From Bosea vaviloviae (GTDB lineage: Bacteria > Pseudomonadota > Alphaproteobacteria > Rhizobiales > Beijerinckiaceae), in NCBI RefSeq assembly GCF_001741865.1, contig NZ_CP017147.1, positions 4,393,001 through 4,457,000 on the forward strand: 64,000 bases of DNA, read 5' to 3'. A model generated the notes under the pieces. The model was given only the letters and a program-made list of their open reading frames with translations. It was not told where the DNA came from and ran no database searches. Shown here in pieces: positions 60,856 through 64,000 of this stretch. The position numbers were made by a program, and so were the translations under genes. The stretch's first letter is position 1. Every line of letters begins with the position of its first letter.

Positions 60856-61344
60856 TCAATTCCTGACGGGCTTCAGAGCCGGGTCCCAATGCTCGACGAT
60901 CTTGCCGTCCTTGACCCGGAACAGATCGAACCAGTAGCTGTCATAGGTCTTCAACTCATTGCCGGGCTCTGCCCGGCTGCGACGCATCACGAGCTGGACG
61001 AGATCGCCCTGCGTCACGACGGCCACGAATTCGGTCGCGATGATCGCGGTGGCGGCTTTGGGGTTCGGCCAGATCTTCGAGAAATACGCGTTGAACCCGG
61101 CCAACCCGCTCGCCACGTTGGGATTGTGCTGGATGTAGTCGTCGGCGAGATAGTCCTTCGCCCTGGTCCAGTCCTGCGCATCGAAGACCTTGGTCCAGAA
61201 GTCGAGGACGAGCGCCTTGTTGGCGGCTTCGGCTTGCGACAATTGCGAGACTGTCTGCGCCGAAGCGGTCCGCGGCATGGTCGAAAGCAGGGCGAGGCCT
61301 GTCATGGCGACGGTTGCGAAACGAATGATCGATGACCGCCGCAT
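60856..61344 (-). CDS. Exported SnoaL/NTF2-like protein
   Basis: 162 residues. Signal peptide about 1-29 (IIRFATVAMTGLALLSTMPR then TASAQ) and an NTF2-like cone fold: VLDFWTKVFDAQDWTRAKDY, ADDYIQHNPNVASGLAGFNA and YWFDLFRVKDGKIVEHWDPA. SnoaL-like proteins include cyclases and many of unknown role. The conserved final HWDPA segment suggests the 'predicted SnoaL-like aldol condensation' group. Convergent with the ABC-F gene. Confidence 0.88.
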   Translation of the reverse strand: MRRSSIIRFATVAMTGLALLSTMPRTASAQTVSQLSQAEAANKALVLDFWTKVFDAQDWTRAKDYLADDYIQHNPNVASGLAGFNAYFSKIWPNPKAATAIIATEFVAVVTQGDLVQLVMRRSRAEPGNELKTYDSYWFDLFRVKDGKIVEHWDPALKPVRN

Positions 61345-61385
61345 ATCCTGGTTCCTGCTCCCGACTAGGGAATGTGCCGAAGAGG

Positions 61386-61796
61386 TCAGCCCTGCCCGGG
61401 CTTCACGATCCGGCTCAGCCGGTTGTCGGTGAACATGTAGATCTCGCGGCCACCGGGCTCGGAATAGAGCACCTGCACCTCGCGCTGGCCCTTGCCGCTG
61501 TCACCGATCAGCACATCGGTCGGGCGCGCGCCCTTCAGCTTGACCAGCTCGCATTCGGTGATGCCCTCCGCGATCTGCGGCGGCAAGGGGCGCGTCGAGG
61601 GATCGAGCGAGACATCGGCGCTGCATTCGCCGTCCGCGGTCAATTGCGCTTCCTGAGTCGAGACGCGCGCCGTGGCGCTGCTCGTCGTCGTAGTGGTGCG
61701 CCCGCCATTGGAGTCCGAGGTGAAGGCGAACCCGCCCATATCGACGGAACACCCGCCCAGAGCGGCGGCGCAAACGAGCAGGACAGGCAATCTCAC
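61386..61796 (-). CDS. Hypothetical lipoprotein downstream of holC
   Basis: 136 residues from GTG 61796. Signal with lipobox LPVLLVCAAALGGCS, so Cys about 16 would be lipidated. The mature part has a Thr/Ser run and a compact domain (GITECELVKLKGARPTDVLI then GREIYMFTDNRLSRIVKP). It resembles small SmpA/OmlA-like outer-membrane-associated lipoproteins only vaguely; no firm family. The start overlaps the holC stop by 4 nt, so it is translated from the holC transcript. Confidence 0.75.
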   Translation of the reverse strand: MRLPVLLVCAAALGGCSVDMGGFAFTSDSNGGRTTTTTSSATARVSTQEAQLTADGECSADVSLDPSTRPLPPQIAEGITECELVKLKGARPTDVLIGDSGKGQREVQVLYSEPGGREIYMFTDNRLSRIVKPGQG

Positions 61797-62245
61797 GCTT
61801 TTTTCTCCCAGCGGCCGGCGTCGTCCTGCTGCCAGTAACTGGCGCTGGCACCCGAAGCCCGAACCGACTTCCAATCCTCGCGCGCCGCTGTCAGCGCGTC
61901 GGGATCGTCACCATCGAAGATCAATACGACGCGCTCGTATTCCTGCAATGCGTCGGGAATGCGGACACCCTCCGCACAGATGCGGACCTGCGCCGCGTTG
62001 GGATTATGCGCCTTCGTCGTCAGCACGACGGGATTCGTCGCCGCGTCGGCTTCGGCTGCAGTGACATGAGGCAGGAAGCTCTCGTCGGAATAGGTCCAGA
62101 GATGATCGTCGAGCGCGCTCAGTCGCTCCGGGCTGGACAACTCGACCACGACCTTCTGCCCGCGCGAAACCGCCCGATCGAGAATCGTCGGCAGGACCTG
62201 TTCGAGCGGGCGCGACTGCAGATGGAAGAACAGGATTTCCGGCAT
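61793..62245 (-). CDS. holC: DNA polymerase III subunit chi
   Basis: 150 residues. Clamp-loader accessory subunit that links the loader to SSB. The sequence matches HolC: MPEILFFHLQSRPLEQVLPT, QKVVVELSSPERLSALDDHL, WTYSDESFLPHV and RVVLIFDGDDPDALTAARED. The conserved pepA-holC order, seen also in E. coli, supports the call. ATG 62245 is preferred to a TTG six codons upstream. Confidence 0.95.
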   Translation of the reverse strand: MPEILFFHLQSRPLEQVLPTILDRAVSRGQKVVVELSSPERLSALDDHLWTYSDESFLPHVTAAEADAATNPVVLTTKAHNPNAAQVRICAEGVRIPDALQEYERVVLIFDGDDPDALTAAREDWKSVRASGASASYWQQDDAGRWEKKA

Positions 62246-62293
62246 GAAAGCCTTTCTTTCCAAAATGTTGTGGGAGCGGTCTCCAAAATCGAA

Positions 62294-63787
62294 TCAGCTT
62301 TCGTAGTGCTCCGCCACCAGATGGTCGAGCAGGCGCACGCCCCAGCCCGAGCCCCAGGAGCGGTTGGTCTCGGTGTTGGGCGAGCTCATGCCGGTGCCGG
62401 CGATGTCGAGATGCACCCAGGGGGTGTCGTTGACATGGCGCTGCAGGAACTGAGCGGCGGTGATCGAGCCGCCATAGCGGCCGGCCGAGTTCTTCATGTC
62501 GGCGAATTTCGAATCGATCATCTTGTCGTAGGCCGGCCCCAGCGGCATGCGCCAGACCGCCTCGCCGGTTGCCTTGCCGGCGGAGCTCAGTCGCTCCGAC
62601 AGCTCGTCATTATTGGAGAACAGGCCGGCGTGTTCCTGCGCCAGGGCAACCAGGATCGCGCCGGTCAACGTCGCGAGATTGATCATGAATTTCGGCTTGA
62701 ACTGATCTTGCGTGTACCAGAGCACATCCGCCAGCACGAGGCGGCCTTCCGCATCGGTGTTGATGATCTCGATCGTCTGCCCCGAGAGCGAAGTGACGAT
62801 GTCGCCGGGGCGCTGGGCATTGCCGTCAGGCATGTTCTCGACGAGGCCGATCACGCCGATGGCGTTGACCTTGGCCTTGCGGGCGGCGAGCGCATGCATC
62901 AGCCCGGTGACGCAGGCGGCGCCCGCCATGTCGCCCTTCATATCCTCCATGCCGGCGCCGGGCTTGAGCGAGATGCCGCCGGTGTCGAAGGTCACGCCTT
63001 TGCCGATGAAGGCGACAGGCTGGACGCCGGACTTCGCGCCGTTCCAGCGCATCACGACGACGCGACTTTCGCGGCGCGAGCCCTGGCCGACGGCGAGGAG
63101 CGCGCGCATGCCGATCTTCTTCAGCTGCTTCTCGTCGAGAACCTCGACCTCGACGCCGAGCTTCTCGAGCTTGGCCGCGCGATCGGCGAACTCTTCGGGG
63201 TAGAGAACATTGGGCGGCTCGTTGACGAGATCGCGCGCCAGTTCGACGCCGCCCGCAATCGCCTCGCGCGCCTTCAAGGCTTTCTTGAGCGCCGCGGGGT
63301 CGGACACCCGCAGCGTCACCGTAAGCGGCTCGGCCTCGTCCTTCTCCTTCGTCTTGGTCTTGTAGCGGTCGAAGGCGTAAGCGCGCAGCCGCATCCCAAG
63401 CGCGATGTCCGCGGTCTGGTCGGCCGTCGGCTCACCGTCCGGCAAGGCCAGAATCACGTCGGCGCTGCGGCCATGACCAAGTCGCCCGGCGATGGCGCCG
63501 CCAAGCTTGGCGAAATCGAGCTTACCACGCTCTGCTTCCGGGCCGACGCCGACGGCGATCAGGCGCTCATAGCCGGCTCCGTCAGGAGCCAGCAGGGTCA
63601 GCCCCGACAGCGCCTTGCCTTTGAAGCGCTCGGCCACGGCAGCGCGCGCGAGCAGGCTGCGGACGCCTTCGCCGAGCCATTCCTCGGCCGTCTTCGGCGG
63701 CGTCAACGCATCCGACACGAGAATCACGAGATCCTGGCCGGAGATTGCGTTCAGGGCTTTGACCTCGAGCTTCAGGCGCTGCGACAT
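62294..63787 (-). CDS. pepA: Leucyl aminopeptidase (M17)
   Basis: 497 residues, cytoplasmic two-zinc aminopeptidase. Metal and catalytic residues are in [35 protein letters not shown] and the family signature [16 protein letters not shown]. The ATG at 63787 starts [12 protein letters not shown]; earlier in-frame codons are not conserved. It is divergent from lptF, the standard pepA-lptF arrangement. Confidence 0.96.
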   Translation of the reverse strand: MSQRLKLEVKALNAISGQDLVILVSDALTPPKTAEEWLGEGVRSLLARAAVAERFKGKALSGLTLLAPDGAGYERLIAVGVGPEAERGKLDFAKLGGAIAGRLGHGRSADVILALPDGEPTADQTADIALGMRLRAYAFDRYKTKTKEKDEAEPLTVTLRVSDPAALKKALKAREAIAGGVELARDLVNEPPNVLYPEEFADRAAKLEKLGVEVEVLDEKQLKKIGMRALLAVGQGSRRESRVVVMRWNGAKSGVQPVAFIGKGVTFDTGGISLKPGAGMEDMKGDMAGAACVTGLMHALAARKAKVNAIGVIGLVENMPDGNAQRPGDIVTSLSGQTIEIINTDAEGRLVLADVLWYTQDQFKPKFMINLATLTGAILVALAQEHAGLFSNNDELSERLSSAGKATGEAVWRMPLGPAYDKMIDSKFADMKNSAGRYGGSITAAQFLQRHVNDTPWVHLDIAGTGMSSPNTETNRSWGSGWGVRLLDHLVAEHYES

Positions 63788-63946
63788 GACGGGCTCACGA
63801 TTTAGGGATTGGGGCGTCGGGAAGGGCGAAACGAGACGAACACAAACGATTCCCGTTTGCGCCTTGATTGCGCCTATACCATAGGGTGAGTTCGTCGAAC
63901 CGTCCAAGGGAGCCTCGCCTCCCAGCCTCGCATCGGAATCAGAAGC

Positions 63947-64000
63947 TTGTTCCTTAAGCGCCTCGACCGCTACATCCTGAAGATCGCGACGGTCGCGGCC
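63947..64000 (+). CDS. lptF: Start of LptF permease, cut by window edge
   Basis: Only 18 codons are present, from a TTG at 63947: [18 protein letters not shown]. The basic-then-hydrophobic pattern RLDRYILK matches the N-terminus of LptF/LptG (YjgP/YjgQ) permeases of the LPS exporter. The start codon is uncertain because upstream ATGs are absent. The divergent position next to pepA strongly suggests lptF. Confidence 0.6.
   Translation, partial: MFLKRLDRYILKIATVAA

Overview
The window is ordinary chromosomal DNA of a GC-rich alphaproteobacterium, most likely of the order Hyphomicrobiales (Rhizobiales); a Bosea- or Methylobacterium-like genus is my guess, not shown. The reasons are: lexA with a GAAC-N7-GAAC direct-repeat operator; LpxI rather than LpxH in lipid A synthesis; a short prolyl-tRNA synthetase without editing insert; a single LolC/E-type permease; ribosomal protein S2 with a long C-terminal extension; and the trpE-trpG-trpD-trpC-moaC-moeA-lexA order. 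I saw no rRNA, tRNA, CRISPR array, transposase or prophage gene.

Layout. 1-5.4 kb: glmU (cut by the left edge) and the opgGH pair for osmoregulated periplasmic glucans. 5.4-9 kb: a minus-strand cluster of two DUF350 membrane proteins, a DUF1190 protein, a glutathionylspermidine-synthase-like ATP-grasp ligase and a VOC protein; this is the least understood multigene system here. 9.1-13 kb: a GFA-type zinc protein, repeats, pyrG, a 36-bp tandem repeat, secG and tpiA. 13-21.7 kb: a plus-strand run ppiD-trpE-trpG-trpD-trpC-moaC-moeA and then lexA with its own SOS operator. 21.7-28.2 kb: a ComEC-like channel protein, gltX, gltA and an orphan tripartite-transporter receptor. 28.4-44 kb: the envelope and translation block on the minus strand, in transcription order rpsB-tsf-pyrH-frr-uppS-cdsA-dxr-rseP-bamA-lpxD-fabZ-lpxA-lpxI-lpxB, interrupted between pyrH and frr by a plus-strand VOC gene and repeats. 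44-48 kb: small accessory genes (a frameshifted secreted protein, EVE, VOC, a WYL regulator, a nicotinamidase with an export signal, an FkbM methyltransferase). 48-56.3 kb: coaD, proS, the Lol lipoprotein exporter, two tiny membrane-protein loci (one frameshifted, one behind LexA-like boxes) and dnaE. 56-64 kb: a chemoreceptor, a 45-residue membrane protein, an ABC-F ATPase, an NTF2-like exported protein, then lipoprotein-holC-pepA with the first codons of a divergent lptF at the right edge.

Most genes are housekeeping and fit together as envelope biogenesis (OPGs, lipid A, Bam, Lol, Lpt, SecG, PpiD), translation and central metabolism. The items most worth a second look are the DUF350/DUF1190/ATP-grasp cluster, a 36-residue membrane protein preceded by two near-consensus SOS boxes (possibly like the division inhibitor SidA), two single-base frameshifts in small genes, a ComEC whose C-terminal domain lacks metal ligands, and dispersed palindromic repeats that recur in gene gaps.
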